64,000 nt of DNA. Origin: Nitrospira sp. Lineage in GTDB: Bacteria; Nitrospirota; Nitrospiria; Nitrospirales; Nitrospiraceae. Where the stretch lies: assembly GCA_030692565.1 (NCBI GenBank), contig JAUYAO010000022.1, forward strand, positions 124,001-188,000, written 5' to 3'. Below the pieces are notes generated by a model. It saw only the letters and a program-made list of their open reading frames with translations. It did not search any database and was not told the origin of the DNA. The stretch's first letter is position 1, and each line of letters opens with the position of its first letter. Positions 25,084 to 34,393 of the stretch are shown here, piece after piece. The position numbers and the translations under genes are program-made.

Positions 25084-25274
25084 GTGGACGTCATTCGCCA
25101 CTCGTCAACCGTGCAGATTCCTCACGAGGGACACGTGGTGGTTGACGGACATACGTGGACCAGTCTACATCGGGTTCGGAGCAATCGAACTAGGGCTCCA
25201 TCCGCATGACCGTCTGCACGACCAAAGAACGGCTGGCGGAAGCGGTGGAGCGGATCAAGAAGGCGGGATTCTGA
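25001..25274 (+). repeat. Direct repeat of the dapL 3' end (copies at 25001-25083 and 25192-25274)
   Basis: The last 83 bases of dapL recur 191 bases downstream with a single mismatch, stop codon included. Between the copies, 25163-25184 matches the start of folK (25380 onward) at about 20 of 22 bases. The gap therefore looks like a tandem duplication of the dapL-folK junction followed by decay. Neither copy in the spacer is a functional gene. Confidence 0.85.
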
Positions 25275-25367
25275 ATACTGTGACTGGGGACCAGTCACGC
25301 GTGACAAGCGTCTCTCCTCGCAGATACAGCTTGTCTCGTCATCTGTCACTCGTCACTCGTCACTAAT

Positions 25368-25922
25368 ATGCGCGAAACGGTTTACATCGGGTTCGGATCA
25401 AATGTCGGCGATCGCCTGGATTTCTGCGATCGCGCAGTGACCCTGTTGAGCCTGCTTCCCCATTCGCAGGTCACCGGGATTTCGTTGCTCTACGAAACCG
25501 AACCCGTGCTCGACCATGCGCAACCGGGAGAGACTTGGTTTCTCAACGGCGTCGTGCAGCTCGACACCGACATCACGCCCCGCAGCTTGCTCACGATCCT
25601 ACGCGAGATCGAGCGCTCGTTGGGGCGCGATGAGGACAATCGCTCGGGCCCTCGCACGATCGATCTGGATATTCTGTTTTACGGCACCAGGGTCATCCAC
25701 GAAGCGGATCTTGTCGTGCCGCATCCCCGGCTGCACGACCGGCGGTTCGTCCTGATGCCGTTAAACGAACTCGATCCGCTCTTGGTCCATCCCTCGCTTG
25801 AGCGCACCGCCACACAATTGCTCGCAGAGGTCAAAGACCGGTCGGAAGTTCGCCTGCTCTTCCCCCAGCCGTCCACGCGCTACGGGTCACGCCCGAGCGG
25901 TAGCCCTCGTCAGGATTTATGA
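25368..25922 (+). CDS. folK: 2-amino-4-hydroxy-6-hydroxymethyldihydropteridine diphosphokinase
   Basis: FolK transfers pyrophosphate from ATP to 6-hydroxymethyl-7,8-dihydropterin in folate synthesis. The 184-residue protein shows VYIGFGSNVGDR, FLNGVVQLDT, ERSLGRDEDNRSGPRTIDLDILFYG and VPHPRLHDRRFVLMPLNEL, the complete family pattern. There is no clear ribosome-binding site before the ATG; the upstream TCACTCGTCACTCGTCACT run is a low-complexity spacer. The stop overlaps the panC start (ATGA, 25919-25922). Confidence 0.92.
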   Translation: MRETVYIGFGSNVGDRLDFCDRAVTLLSLLPHSQVTGISLLYETEPVLDHAQPGETWFLNGVVQLDTDITPRSLLTILREIERSLGRDEDNRSGPRTIDLDILFYGTRVIHEADLVVPHPRLHDRRFVLMPLNELDPLLVHPSLERTATQLLAEVKDRSEVRLLFPQPSTRYGSRPSGSPRQDL

Positions 25923-26785
25923 ACATCCTTCGAACGCCCAAGGCCATGACCGCCTGGAGCCGGCGGCTCCACTGTGAAGGGGTCACGATCGGATTCGTTC
26001 CGACGATGGGGGCATTGCACGACGGCCATCGCGCCCTCATCCGCGCTGCCCGGCTGCAATGCGATGCGCTCGTCGTGAGTATTTTCGTGAACCCGACTCA
26101 ATTCGCCCCGACAGAAGATCTCGCCAAATACCCGCGGCCGATCGCAAACGACCGCGCGCTCTGTCGCGCGGAAGGAGTCGACATCTGCTTCGAACCCACC
26201 GTCAAGGCGATGTATCCGGAGGGATTTGAAACGGTCGTCACAGTCCCCGGAATCGCGCAGCGCTGGGAGGGCGAGATTCGCCCGCATCACTTTGCCGGCG
26301 TCGCCACGGTCGTCACTAAGCTCTTCGGGATGGTCCGGCCGGATGTCGCCGTCTTCGGGCAGAAAGATTTTCAGCAGGCGGCCCTGGTTCAACGCGTGAT
26401 CGAGGACCTCAGCCTGGGGGTCCAGCTGATCGTCCATCCGACCGTACGCGAGCAGGAGGGACTGGCGATGAGTTCACGGAATGTGTATTTGTCCGCGTCT
26501 GATCGCGCACTGGCCCCCATACTCTATAAGAGTTTGCAGGCCGGGGCGGCGGCAATCAAAGACGGAATAACATTGGGCCGGAAGATTCAAGCAATGATGA
26601 CCCAGATTCTGCGCCGGGAGCCTGCTGCAGCGGTCGACTACCTTGCAGTGTGCAATCCGGACACCCTCACACCGCTCGAATCCGTGAGCGATCGAGCGGT
26701 ACTGCTGGGAGCAGTCCGTATCGGGAGTGTGAGGCTCATCGATAATCTACTCGTGAGGAGACCGGCAACACGAGGGCGGCGCTAG
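25919..26785 (+). CDS. panC: Pantoate--beta-alanine ligase
   Basis: PanC joins pantoate and beta-alanine with ATP to make pantothenate, the precursor of coenzyme A. The 288-residue protein carries GFVPTMGALHDGHRALI, SIFVNPTQFAP, FGQKDFQQAALV and the KMSKS-like MSSRNVYLS. It is translationally coupled to folK, joining folate and coenzyme A precursor synthesis. The C-terminal part is normal for the family. Confidence 0.95.
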   Translation: MNILRTPKAMTAWSRRLHCEGVTIGFVPTMGALHDGHRALIRAARLQCDALVVSIFVNPTQFAPTEDLAKYPRPIANDRALCRAEGVDICFEPTVKAMYPEGFETVVTVPGIAQRWEGEIRPHHFAGVATVVTKLFGMVRPDVAVFGQKDFQQAALVQRVIEDLSLGVQLIVHPTVREQEGLAMSSRNVYLSASDRALAPILYKSLQAGAAAIKDGITLGRKIQAMMTQILRREPAAAVDYLAVCNPDTLTPLESVSDRAVLLGAVRIGSVRLIDNLLVRRPATRGRR

Positions 26786-26807
26786 GACCACACCCGGTAC
26801 GATACGG

Positions 26808-27317
26808 TCAGGAGTAGGTATTCGGTTGTCCGCCCTGGCCGACGAGCAGCCCGAGCACGACTTGACTCAGGCGGCGCTGCTCATCCGGATGGAGCTCCAA
26901 AAACTGTATCCCTACTGATTCAGACCTGACTGAAGAGACCATCGCCGTTTCGATTCTGATTTCCTCGCCTTCGATACTCGACCTTAAGACCAGCTCGACA
27001 AACGCCCCCTTGGCCAATCCCCCCGCCAGGATCGCGCAGCCCCCCATTGAAATATCGGTAATGCGATTGATAAAGGGCAACTGCTTGCTGTCGATCACTT
27101 GGGCGTCCATCGCCGTTGCGAGGCGTTTGTACTGGCGGCGATCAAATTCCTGCGTGCTTTGGCGAGCGCTCAGATAGAAGGCGCGAAAACGATTGGTGCA
27201 GAGCTGGCAGCGAAACGGAAACATGCGGATATGGTTGAGGGCTTTCTCAACCATCCCCTCATTTGACGTCACTCGAACGAACGTCGTTCCGCAACTTGGA
27301 CAGTGCAGCGATTTCAT
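26808..27317 (-). CDS. Zinc-finger PilZ domain protein
   Basis: The 169-residue protein begins with a zinc ribbon (CPSCG near residue 6 and CQLC near 37), then a PilZ domain with the c-di-GMP motifs RRQYKRL (R-x3-R) and DISMGGC (D/N-x-S-x-x-G). PilZ proteins bind cyclic di-GMP and change the activity of partners. The target is unknown. It overlaps the end of the MazG-like gene by four bases. A second, smaller PilZ protein lies at 54742-55143. Confidence 0.85.
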   Translation of the reverse strand: MKSLHCPSCGTTFVRVTSNEGMVEKALNHIRMFPFRCQLCTNRFRAFYLSARQSTQEFDRRQYKRLATAMDAQVIDSKQLPFINRITDISMGGCAILAGGLAKGAFVELVLRSSIEGEEIRIETAMVSSVRSESVGIQFLELHPDEQRRLSQVVLGLLVGQGGQPNTYS

Positions 27318-27745
27318 GCGCCTCGCAGCATCTCCTCAACACCTCCGAGTGGCCTCTGCGCTTCTTCGGGAGCACTCATTTGCATCGCCAACAAGGGTTC
27401 GATCTTAGCCGGTGAATAGGTCGGAGGCTTCACCCACTTGCCATCCTCCCGCTTATACCCGCCGACTTTACTGAGATTCGACCGGTGCACTTCGCGAAAT
27501 ACCGGCTCCATATCGATACCATACGAGACGGCTGTTCCGTACACGACATAGAGCAGATCGGCCATCTCCTTGGCCAATGCGGCAAGATTGCCCTCCGCTA
27601 TGGATTCCTTGAGTTCGTCAAACTCCTCCTGAATGAGACGGATGCGGAGGCGTTTCGTGTCCTCGCTGGCATCTGTCGGGCTGGCCTGCACAAGAATATC
27701 GAATTTCTTATGGAACTCTTCGACCATCGACTGCTCATCCGTCAT
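27314..27745 (-). CDS. MazG-like nucleotide pyrophosphohydrolase
   Basis: This 143-residue all-alpha protein has the metal-binding pattern of the MazG/HisE superfamily: RLIQEEFDELKESI (EExxE) and KEMADLLYVVYGTA (ExxD). The C-terminal part (EVHRSNLSKVGGYKREDGKW) is common in the phosphoribosyl-ATP pyrophosphohydrolase-like branch. It probably cleaves non-canonical or excess nucleoside triphosphates. It is followed by the PilZ gene with an ATGA overlap and preceded by rmuC nine bases upstream. Confidence 0.85.
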   Translation of the reverse strand: MTDEQSMVEEFHKKFDILVQASPTDASEDTKRLRIRLIQEEFDELKESIAEGNLAALAKEMADLLYVVYGTAVSYGIDMEPVFREVHRSNLSKVGGYKREDGKWVKPPTYSPAKIEPLLAMQMSAPEEAQRPLGGVEEMLRGA

Positions 27746-27754
27746 GCGTACTCC

Positions 27755-29143
27755 TTACTCACCGTCAAAAGGCAATGTCCGGCGCGGCACCAGCTCAGCC
27801 GGTTCCAACTGCGGGATCTCTTTTTCAGACGCGACCCCAAGCTCTTTGAATCGGCGCGCCGCCGGAAGAATTCTCGTCTCCAACGAACCCACCGCTCGGT
27901 TGTAGGCCGACACACTCTTGCCTAACGCCTGTCCGACATCATTCACATGTTCAGCCAGCACCGCCATGCGCTCGTAGAGATCTTTGCCGAGCCGGCCGGC
28001 TTCTTCGGCATGGGCATTCATCTGCTCCTGTCGCCAGCCATACCCCACGGCCCGCAATAGCGCGATTAATGTCGTGGGCGTGGCGAGCACCACCCCGCGC
28101 GTAAACCCTTCTTCGATCAAACGCGGATCATGATCCAGCGCTGCGCCGAGGAATTGCTCCCCGGGAAGGAAGAGCACCACAAACTCAGGGGCCCGCTCAA
28201 ATTGCGTCCAGTAGGCCTTCAACGACAACTCGTCCATCCGGCTGCGGACCTGCGCGGCATGCCGGCGCAAGGCTTCGATCCGACGCTGATCGTCCGGGGC
28301 TTCATGAGCATCGAGGTAGGCCGCCAGGACCGTCTTCGCATCGACGATGATCTGCCGTCCGCCCGGCAGCCGCACGACCATGTCGGGACGGAACCGCCGA
28401 TCCTCGCCGGTGACGCTTTCCTGCTCGAAGAAATCGCAATGATCGACCATCCCCGCCAACTCAGCTACCCGCTTCAGCGTGATTTCACCCCACTGACCGC
28501 GGACCGTCGGCGCGCGGAGGGCCTTGACCAGGTTGCCGGTCTCCTGCTGGAGACGTTGATGGGACTCCGCCAGCGATTTCAGGTGTTGATCCAACCCGCC
28601 ATAGGCCGATTGGCGGGATTGTTCGAGCAGCCGCATTTGTTCATCGTAGCGCTGCAATGAATCATGGAGCGGCTTCACTAGTCCGTCGATCGCCTGTTGC
28701 CGTTGCGACAGTTCGCCCTCGGCTTTGGCCTGGAGCGTTTCGAACGACACGCGAGCCAGATTCAAGAAGGCCTGATTGTTTTTAGTGAGCGCGTCGTTCG
28801 ACAACGCTTGGAACGATTCGAGGAGCTGCTGGCGGGATTGATCGACGAGTTGCTTTTGTTCGGCGACGTGCTTCAGCGCTTCTTCGGTCCGCACTTCGGC
28901 TGAGGCCCGCGCTTGCTGGGCGGTCGCCAGGTCTGCCCGAAGCTGCACCCCTTCCAGGCGATCCTGCTCCAGCTGGCGACGCAACTCCGCCTCAAGCGAT
29001 TCGGCCCGTTCAGCTCGTGCACTCAGTTCGACCGTGTGCTGCTGGAATTGCCGGGAGAGCCGACCCACGCCAAGAAACCAACCGACGAGCGCGCCAGGAA
29101 CGAGACCGATGACAATCCCCAGCAATATGCCGGTCACATCCAT
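27755..29143 (-). CDS. rmuC: RmuC-type DNA recombination protein
   Basis: The 462-residue protein has an N-terminal membrane anchor (GILLGIVIGLVPGALVGWFLG), a long coiled coil to about residue 200 and the RmuC nuclease-like core: ALRAPTVRGQWGEITLKRV, FRPDMVVRLPGGRQIIVDAKT, VVLFLPGEQFLGAAL and GVVLATPTTLIALLRAVGYGW. RmuC limits inversion of short inverted repeats and belongs to the PD-(D/E)XK-like fold. The window contains several inverted repeats, which is context only. A candidate promoter lies at 29232-29260. Confidence 0.92.
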   Translation of the reverse strand: MDVTGILLGIVIGLVPGALVGWFLGVGRLSRQFQQHTVELSARAERAESLEAELRRQLEQDRLEGVQLRADLATAQQARASAEVRTEEALKHVAEQKQLVDQSRQQLLESFQALSNDALTKNNQAFLNLARVSFETLQAKAEGELSQRQQAIDGLVKPLHDSLQRYDEQMRLLEQSRQSAYGGLDQHLKSLAESHQRLQQETGNLVKALRAPTVRGQWGEITLKRVAELAGMVDHCDFFEQESVTGEDRRFRPDMVVRLPGGRQIIVDAKTVLAAYLDAHEAPDDQRRIEALRRHAAQVRSRMDELSLKAYWTQFERAPEFVVLFLPGEQFLGAALDHDPRLIEEGFTRGVVLATPTTLIALLRAVGYGWRQEQMNAHAEEAGRLGKDLYERMAVLAEHVNDVGQALGKSVSAYNRAVGSLETRILPAARRFKELGVASEKEIPQLEPAELVPRRTLPFDGE

Positions 29144-29231
29144 TACGCTATCCTCTCCGTCTTCTGACGCGCGGCATCCTCACGGACAGAGAATCTATTG
29201 GGTGATACAGTAAGGCCTGGAGAATTGTTGG

Positions 29232-29260
29232 AGCGTACGAGATACGTCAAAAAAGGTCAA
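29232..29260 (-). promoter_or_regulatory. Candidate promoter of rmuC
   Basis: TTGACC (29260-29255), a 17-base spacer and TACGCT (29237-29232) on the minus strand, about 90 bases before the rmuC ATG. Confidence 0.45.
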
Positions 29261-29349
29261 GCAGCGAAAAGTCCCATGTCATTCGGCCCTAGCGTTGTCA
29301 GTCTCTGTGACGCTCCTGCACGCGAGCCGTTCGTTATCAGGGACCACGC

Positions 29350-31980
29350 TCACCCGAGAGAACGATCCTGAGATGGCAGCGGCCGTCGCACAGTACCAGC
29401 GGCCGCATCAAGCTCGATGATCTCCCCATCGCGCACAGAGGTCGTGATCCCCGGGATGTTGGCCACCGCCGGCAATCCATATTCACGCGCGATGATCGCG
29501 CCGTGCGACAACGTCCCGCCCATTTCTACGACGAGTCCCGCGGCAATCCCGAACAATGGCGCCATCCCTGGGTCGATCACAGGACTAACAAGAATGTCGC
29601 CTGGAACCACTCTCTTCCAATCCTCTACCGTTCGGATTATTCGCGCCGGACCCCTTGCAGCACCGGCACTGATCGGCACCCCCCGCCACCCTGCTGCCTC
29701 CGGCGCGAGTTCTGCCGAGACCTCTTTCGCTCCATCGATCAACTGATCGGGAGCTACCAGCTGAAGATCGCGTACACGCGCCTGCTTGCGCGACGCCACC
29801 AAGGCCCGCCAATCACGAGCCTCGAGACTGAACAACGGTGATTGTTCTTCCACGCGGATAAAGAAGACATCCTCCGCCTGATCCAACTGGGCATGCTCCG
29901 TCAGCAATGCGCCGGCGCGTAATAACAGCCGGCGCGTCGCCCCCGCGTAGTACATCAAATGGTGTCGATTGGCTTCCCGTAGCGCATAGAACCGACAGAG
30001 CCGCCGGTACCACCAGGAAAAGACCGTCCAACGAAGCCGGCCGCACCGGGCGCGAATGTCCGCGCAGCCCTGCTCACGTATCCTCCGCTGCCGCGCCGCA
30101 ATATCAGCCGGCGATTGCGCCGTCAGGGCAGTGATCTGATGCCGCAGCACGTCCAGCACGATTTCCGGCTGATCCGCAAATCGCGGGGACATAATATCGG
30201 ACTCCCCCAGCCCCCGATGCCCATAGTCGAGCAAGTACTGTTCGAACAGATCGTAGAATCGGGTCCCGCGGAGCCTCTGACCCGCGACCCGCCCGTCCCA
30301 CTCCGCACTTTCGAACACGCGTCGCACGGATTCGTCACGACGCGCCACCTCGACCAATGCCGCCAGCCTGACGATCTGCTGCGCGCTGATGGCTTGGGCC
30401 TGCCCCTGGAGTGCCGCGTTGAGCAGTCCGCGCCAGTCCTCTCCCAGCCATCGCGGCAACAGAAACCCCAGCGCCTGCAGGCATTGCGTCACACCGCCGG
30501 CAATGCCGAACGTCATTTCACGGCGAAGAAACTCCTCGTTCAATGCCTGGATCCGTTCACGGACTTGGGCCAGCGTCAGCGCCTGCACCGCCTCGCGATG
30601 ATTCTCCAGCCCCATCCGCTTCATGTCGGCAAACCAGCGCTCCGACTGACGAGAGGCCTGGCGGATCCACCAAGCGACCAGCAATCCCGCCCGTAGCAAG
30701 GCCCCGGGACTGAGTTGTTTGATCGGGAGAGGCCGGGACACCGTCTGTCCGCCCATATGCTCCGCAAGCGTCGACGTGTCGCCACGCAGCTGTTCGATCA
30801 ACGCATGCATCAGACTCACATTGAGATAGGGACGTCCTCGATATATTCGAACCGACGCCATCCCGCGAGGGATCTGGCACCCCAACCGTCGGTAAGGTCC
30901 CATCAGAAACAGATCCATAAACTGTTCAAGAAACGAGATCCCGAGCGGGCTGGGCACATCCGGCATCGTCTCTTTGAAATTGGTGCGGGACCATTCGCAG
31001 CCATCATCGAGGCGCGAAGGCTGTGTCGTCACGACTGTGACCGGGCGGGCCTGCAAGAGCCAAAGTCCCTGCCCGTCCATGGCCCATTCGATATCGACGG
31101 GCTGATGCAGCGCCGCCTCGACTCGCTTCCCCAGTTGCACCAACGCCTCAAGCTCATCGTCCGTGACCGACGGTCGCTCGCGCTCGGATGGATCAAGCGC
31201 GTGATCAAGGATGCCGGCTGTCCCCAGCCGCATTGCGCGGTCTTTGTTCGCAATCACTCGTTCCTGCACGGAGGCCCGTGAAGTCGAGACATCCCACTGC
31301 AACGTGAACTGATCCGGAGTCATCGTGCCGTCGACGAGACCCGCCGCCAGACCCGGCACGACATTCGCCACGACCTGATCGTCACGCCCCGTGACAGGAT
31401 GAATCGTATAGAGCACGCCGGCGGCCCGAGCTTCGAGAACCGGCTGAATCACCACTGCCATGGCCGGCGGGCGATCGCTCCACCCGACCCGCTCGTAGTA
31501 GGTCGCCAGGGGCTCGTCCCACAGCGACGCCCAGACCGTCTGCACACTGAGCCCCAACTGCTCTCCGGCGACTCCCAGCTCTGTGTGGTACAGCCCCGCA
31601 AAGCTGGCGTGTGTCTCGTCCTCATTGGTGGCAGAAGATCGCACAGCCCAGAGCTGTTCAACCGGCCGCTGCATTGCCCGGAGATGCCGCTGTAGTTCTG
31701 ACAGGCACTCGCCAGAGAGGCGGCCTTGCTGAATTCGCCTGCGGCAGTCTTCAAGGAGTGCTGCGCGAGCGGCTCCTTTGGCATCCTGCACCTGCCTCCA
31801 GATCGCCGCAGGATCCATTCCTTGATCACGCAAGAATTGGCGGTACGCTTCGACGGTGAGACACAGCCCCGGAGGGACGGGAAACCCTTCAGCTATCAGG
31901 CGTGCTAATCCCGCGGCTTTCCCGCCAACGAAGCGGCGATCGGTGCAGGCTTTGAGAGGCAGGATCAGCGGGGATGACAT
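29350..31980 (-). CDS. PEP-synthase/rifampicin phosphotransferase-like protein
   Basis: The 876-residue product has an N-terminal ATP-grasp PEP/pyruvate-binding domain (FVGGKAAGLARLIAEGFPVP, AVRSSATNEDETHASFAG). A long middle region follows, then a C-terminal swivelling domain with the catalytic histidine in GGTLSHGAIIAREYGLPAVA. The three-part layout and length match rifampicin phosphotransferase and PEP-synthase-like proteins. The classical PEP synthase C-terminal barrel is absent, so pyruvate phosphorylation is unlikely on its own. Glycerate 2-kinase lies 14 bases upstream on the same strand. The substrate is open. Confidence 0.8.
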   Translation of the reverse strand: MSSPLILPLKACTDRRFVGGKAAGLARLIAEGFPVPPGLCLTVEAYRQFLRDQGMDPAAIWRQVQDAKGAARAALLEDCRRRIQQGRLSGECLSELQRHLRAMQRPVEQLWAVRSSATNEDETHASFAGLYHTELGVAGEQLGLSVQTVWASLWDEPLATYYERVGWSDRPPAMAVVIQPVLEARAAGVLYTIHPVTGRDDQVVANVVPGLAAGLVDGTMTPDQFTLQWDVSTSRASVQERVIANKDRAMRLGTAGILDHALDPSERERPSVTDDELEALVQLGKRVEAALHQPVDIEWAMDGQGLWLLQARPVTVVTTQPSRLDDGCEWSRTNFKETMPDVPSPLGISFLEQFMDLFLMGPYRRLGCQIPRGMASVRIYRGRPYLNVSLMHALIEQLRGDTSTLAEHMGGQTVSRPLPIKQLSPGALLRAGLLVAWWIRQASRQSERWFADMKRMGLENHREAVQALTLAQVRERIQALNEEFLRREMTFGIAGGVTQCLQALGFLLPRWLGEDWRGLLNAALQGQAQAISAQQIVRLAALVEVARRDESVRRVFESAEWDGRVAGQRLRGTRFYDLFEQYLLDYGHRGLGESDIMSPRFADQPEIVLDVLRHQITALTAQSPADIAARQRRIREQGCADIRARCGRLRWTVFSWWYRRLCRFYALREANRHHLMYYAGATRRLLLRAGALLTEHAQLDQAEDVFFIRVEEQSPLFSLEARDWRALVASRKQARVRDLQLVAPDQLIDGAKEVSAELAPEAAGWRGVPISAGAARGPARIIRTVEDWKRVVPGDILVSPVIDPGMAPLFGIAAGLVVEMGGTLSHGAIIAREYGLPAVANIPGITTSVRDGEIIELDAAAGTVRRPLPSQDRSLG

Positions 31981-31994
31981 GGCCCAGATACTAA

Positions 31995-33332
31995 CTAGAG
32001 TGCGAGCAGAAGGTAAAGATCGTTCACGTTGGTGCCGGTAGGTCCCGTGACAATGTGACTCTTGAGCGCGTGAAGGGCTGGATAGGTATCGTGCCGCGCG
32101 AGTGCGCGACGAAGATTCACCCCTTTTATTTTCGCCTTTCCAAACGTGGCCCCGGCCACCACCGCACCAGCCACCTCGGTCGGACCGTCGGTCCCATCGG
32201 TCCCGACGGCAGCAACCCAGACGTTGTGAAGACCGGCGATCGCACAGGCCGCTGCGGCAGCGAACTCCTGTGCACGGCCACCCTTGCCGCGCCCTGTGAC
32301 TGTGACGGTTGTTTCCCCGCCGGCCACAATACAATAGGGCCGCCGGACGATTCCCTTCCCCTCAGACAAGCATTCTGCGAGTGACGCGAATGTCTTTCCG
32401 GCTTGAGCGGCTTCGCCGAGAAGGGGCGTCGAAAACAGAACGGTTCGCAGACCCGCCTGTTGAGCCGCTTGCGCGGCTGCAACGAGCGCCATCTCGTTAT
32501 TCCCGATGATCTCATGCTGCACTCGCCGGAATCGCGCCGTACCCGGCTTCGGCGTCTCATTGACGTCGCCGCAATCACCACGCTTGAGGTGTCGGCGGAT
32601 TGAAGCAGGCGCCTTCGTCCAGATTCGTCGCCGCTTCATGATCGCGATTGCATCACGATAGGTCGAAGGGTCGGGCGCCGTCGGACCGGAGCCGATGGCC
32701 GTCAATTCATCGCCGATTACATCCGAGAGGATCAGCGTCACAATCCTTGCGCGAGTGGCTTCGGCGAGGCGCCCCCCCTTGATCGTCGAGAGGTGTTTTC
32801 TGACCACGTTGATCTCTTGAATCGTCGCACCGCTTCTCAGGAGTAATTGCGTGATGGTCTGTTTATCGGCAAGGCTGACCCCCTCGACCGGAGCAGGGAT
32901 CAAACTGGATGCCCCGCCAGAGAGCAGCACAATGAGGAGATCGCGAGCGCCTACCTCTGCCACTCGGGCGCGCAGTTGTTCGGCCGCTTCCAGTCCGGCT
33001 CGATCAGGAACCGGATGACCGGCTTCGATCACAGTGATGCGTTTGGTGGGCAGACGATGGCCGGTTTTGACGACAATGAGCCCGCTGTTCAGATACGAGC
33101 CTAACACCCGCTCGAGGGCTTGCGCCATTCGCGCGGAGGCTTTTCCCGCCCCGACCACGACCACTCGATCGAATGATCGCAGATCATACGTGCGGCGCCC
33201 CACCTGCAATCGGTGGCCGGTTCGATGAACGTGCTGGCACAGAGCGTGGGCGGGATCCGCCGCCCGCAACCCCGCCCCGATTACACGACGAAGAATGGAT
33301 CGGGCGGGAGAGGCCGGTAACGTGAGAGGCAT
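31995..33332 (-). CDS. Glycerate 2-kinase (type II, GckA/TtuD family)
   Basis: It phosphorylates D-glycerate, in this family to 2-phosphoglycerate. The 445-residue protein shows VVVVGAGKASARMAQAL, GHPVPDRAGLEAA, LLSGGASSLIPAPVEG, VRKHLSTIKGGRLA, SDVIGDELTAIGSGPTAPD and the C-terminal VGTDGTDGPTEVAGA, all typical of the MOFRL-type kinases. It follows the lytic transglycosylase gene by five bases and precedes the PEP-synthase-like gene. A route glycerate to 2-phosphoglycerate to PEP is conceivable, but enolase is not in the window. Confidence 0.92.
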   Translation of the reverse strand: MPLTLPASPARSILRRVIGAGLRAADPAHALCQHVHRTGHRLQVGRRTYDLRSFDRVVVVGAGKASARMAQALERVLGSYLNSGLIVVKTGHRLPTKRITVIEAGHPVPDRAGLEAAEQLRARVAEVGARDLLIVLLSGGASSLIPAPVEGVSLADKQTITQLLLRSGATIQEINVVRKHLSTIKGGRLAEATRARIVTLILSDVIGDELTAIGSGPTAPDPSTYRDAIAIMKRRRIWTKAPASIRRHLKRGDCGDVNETPKPGTARFRRVQHEIIGNNEMALVAAAQAAQQAGLRTVLFSTPLLGEAAQAGKTFASLAECLSEGKGIVRRPYCIVAGGETTVTVTGRGKGGRAQEFAAAAACAIAGLHNVWVAAVGTDGTDGPTEVAGAVVAGATFGKAKIKGVNLRRALARHDTYPALHALKSHIVTGPTGTNVNDLYLLLAL

Positions 33333-33337
33333 GGGTT

Positions 33338-34393
33338 CTACGGGGTCTTGGCCTGCTTGAAACAGCGGCTCGGGCAGGTTTGCCGTGGAACCCTGATCTG
33401 GTAGATGCCCTGCGGGAGGACATCCTTCTTAAACTCAGGATTCAGCATCTTCAATTCAAGAAAATAGGTCCCGTACTCCTCGGCGATCGACGTCAGAGCC
33501 CGCTGCGATTCTTTTACATTGACCGTGAGGGTCTCAGTTTCCAACGGGACGTAGAGATCCTTCTTGCTCAACCCCAAATACTTCTCCGGCTGCGAATAGA
33601 TCTCTTTTGCCGCGATGATCCGCGGCACATAGCGCATGGTTTCGCGCGGACCATGCATCTTCCAATAGTCGGTGATCTTCTGCTCCTTGAGAAGCTTGCG
33701 CACCCGTTCTTCACCGGCATTGTAGGAGGCCATCGCCAGGAACCAATCGTTCTGCTGGAAATCTTTGAGGTACTTGAGGTACTTGACCGCGGCCTCGGTC
33801 GACATTTCGAGGTTGCGGCGTTCGTCGAGGACGGAGTCGCTCTTGAGGCGATACCGCTTCCCGGTAGACGGGATGAATTGCCACGGGCCGGAGGCCTTGG
33901 CCTTGGAATAGGCGGCCGCAATACACTTGCTCTCGACCAATAACATGTACTTCAGATCGTCCGGGAGCCCGGCGTCGGCCAGCTGCTTTTCGGCTGGGGG
34001 GAAGCACCGTCCAGTGCGTTTCGCCAGGATGATACTTTCGCCCTGATCTTCGAGAAACTGATAAAACTCGTATTCAATGCGTTCCCTGACCTGCCAGTTA
34101 TCGAGCGGAACCGGTACCCCTCCGAATGTTATTTTGTCGGGGAGTTTGAACGAACTCAGAAAGTACCGTTCTCCTTCCCGTTTAATCTCCGGAAGAATGA
34201 CCAATCGGTCTTCCGGCTCTGGTTGATTGTCCAGCGGCTCGGGGAGGATGAGATCGCGAAATCCAGAATCTGACTTTGCCGCATCTTTGCCTTCAGGATG
34301 GCCCTGGACCGGCTCTGCCCAGGCCTGGCTTGCCCCCCAGCTGAGAAGACCTGCAAGGACCCAATATCCAATTCGCATACCAGACTCTGCCAT
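33338..34393 (-). CDS. Lytic transglycosylase (MltD-like)
   Basis: The 351-residue exported protein (signal MRIGYWVLAGLLSWGASQAWA) contains an SLT domain. The catalytic glutamate sits in LLVESKC, followed by AYSKAKASGPWQFIPSTGKRY and MASYNAGEERV. The C-terminal region (LTSIAEEYGTYFLELKMLNP) resembles a LysM-like tail. It cleaves peptidoglycan glycan strands in the periplasm. The start at 34393 is chosen because GGAG lies eight bases upstream; 34378 is in frame. It heads a three-gene operon with unrelated glycerate metabolism genes. Confidence 0.87.
   Translation of the reverse strand: MAESGMRIGYWVLAGLLSWGASQAWAEPVQGHPEGKDAAKSDSGFRDLILPEPLDNQPEPEDRLVILPEIKREGERYFLSSFKLPDKITFGGVPVPLDNWQVRERIEYEFYQFLEDQGESIILAKRTGRCFPPAEKQLADAGLPDDLKYMLLVESKCIAAAYSKAKASGPWQFIPSTGKRYRLKSDSVLDERRNLEMSTEAAVKYLKYLKDFQQNDWFLAMASYNAGEERVRKLLKEQKITDYWKMHGPRETMRYVPRIIAAKEIYSQPEKYLGLSKKDLYVPLETETLTVNVKESQRALTSIAEEYGTYFLELKMLNPEFKKDVLPQGIYQIRVPRQTCPSRCFKQAKTP

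Noticed and set aside
24214-25101. Long minus-strand frame opposite dapL
   Set aside because: Antisense shadow of a clearly recognised aminotransferase.
25142-25366. 74-codon frame in the dapL-folK spacer beginning near a VYIGFG copy
   Set aside because: It is made of the folK-start and dapL-end fragments out of their original context, so a chance frame in duplicated debris.
29350-32334. Full 994-codon frame for the PEP-synthase-like gene
   Set aside because: The first 118 codons are low-complexity Arg/Gly/Ser sequence overlapping the glycerate kinase gene; the domain begins at the ATG at 31980.
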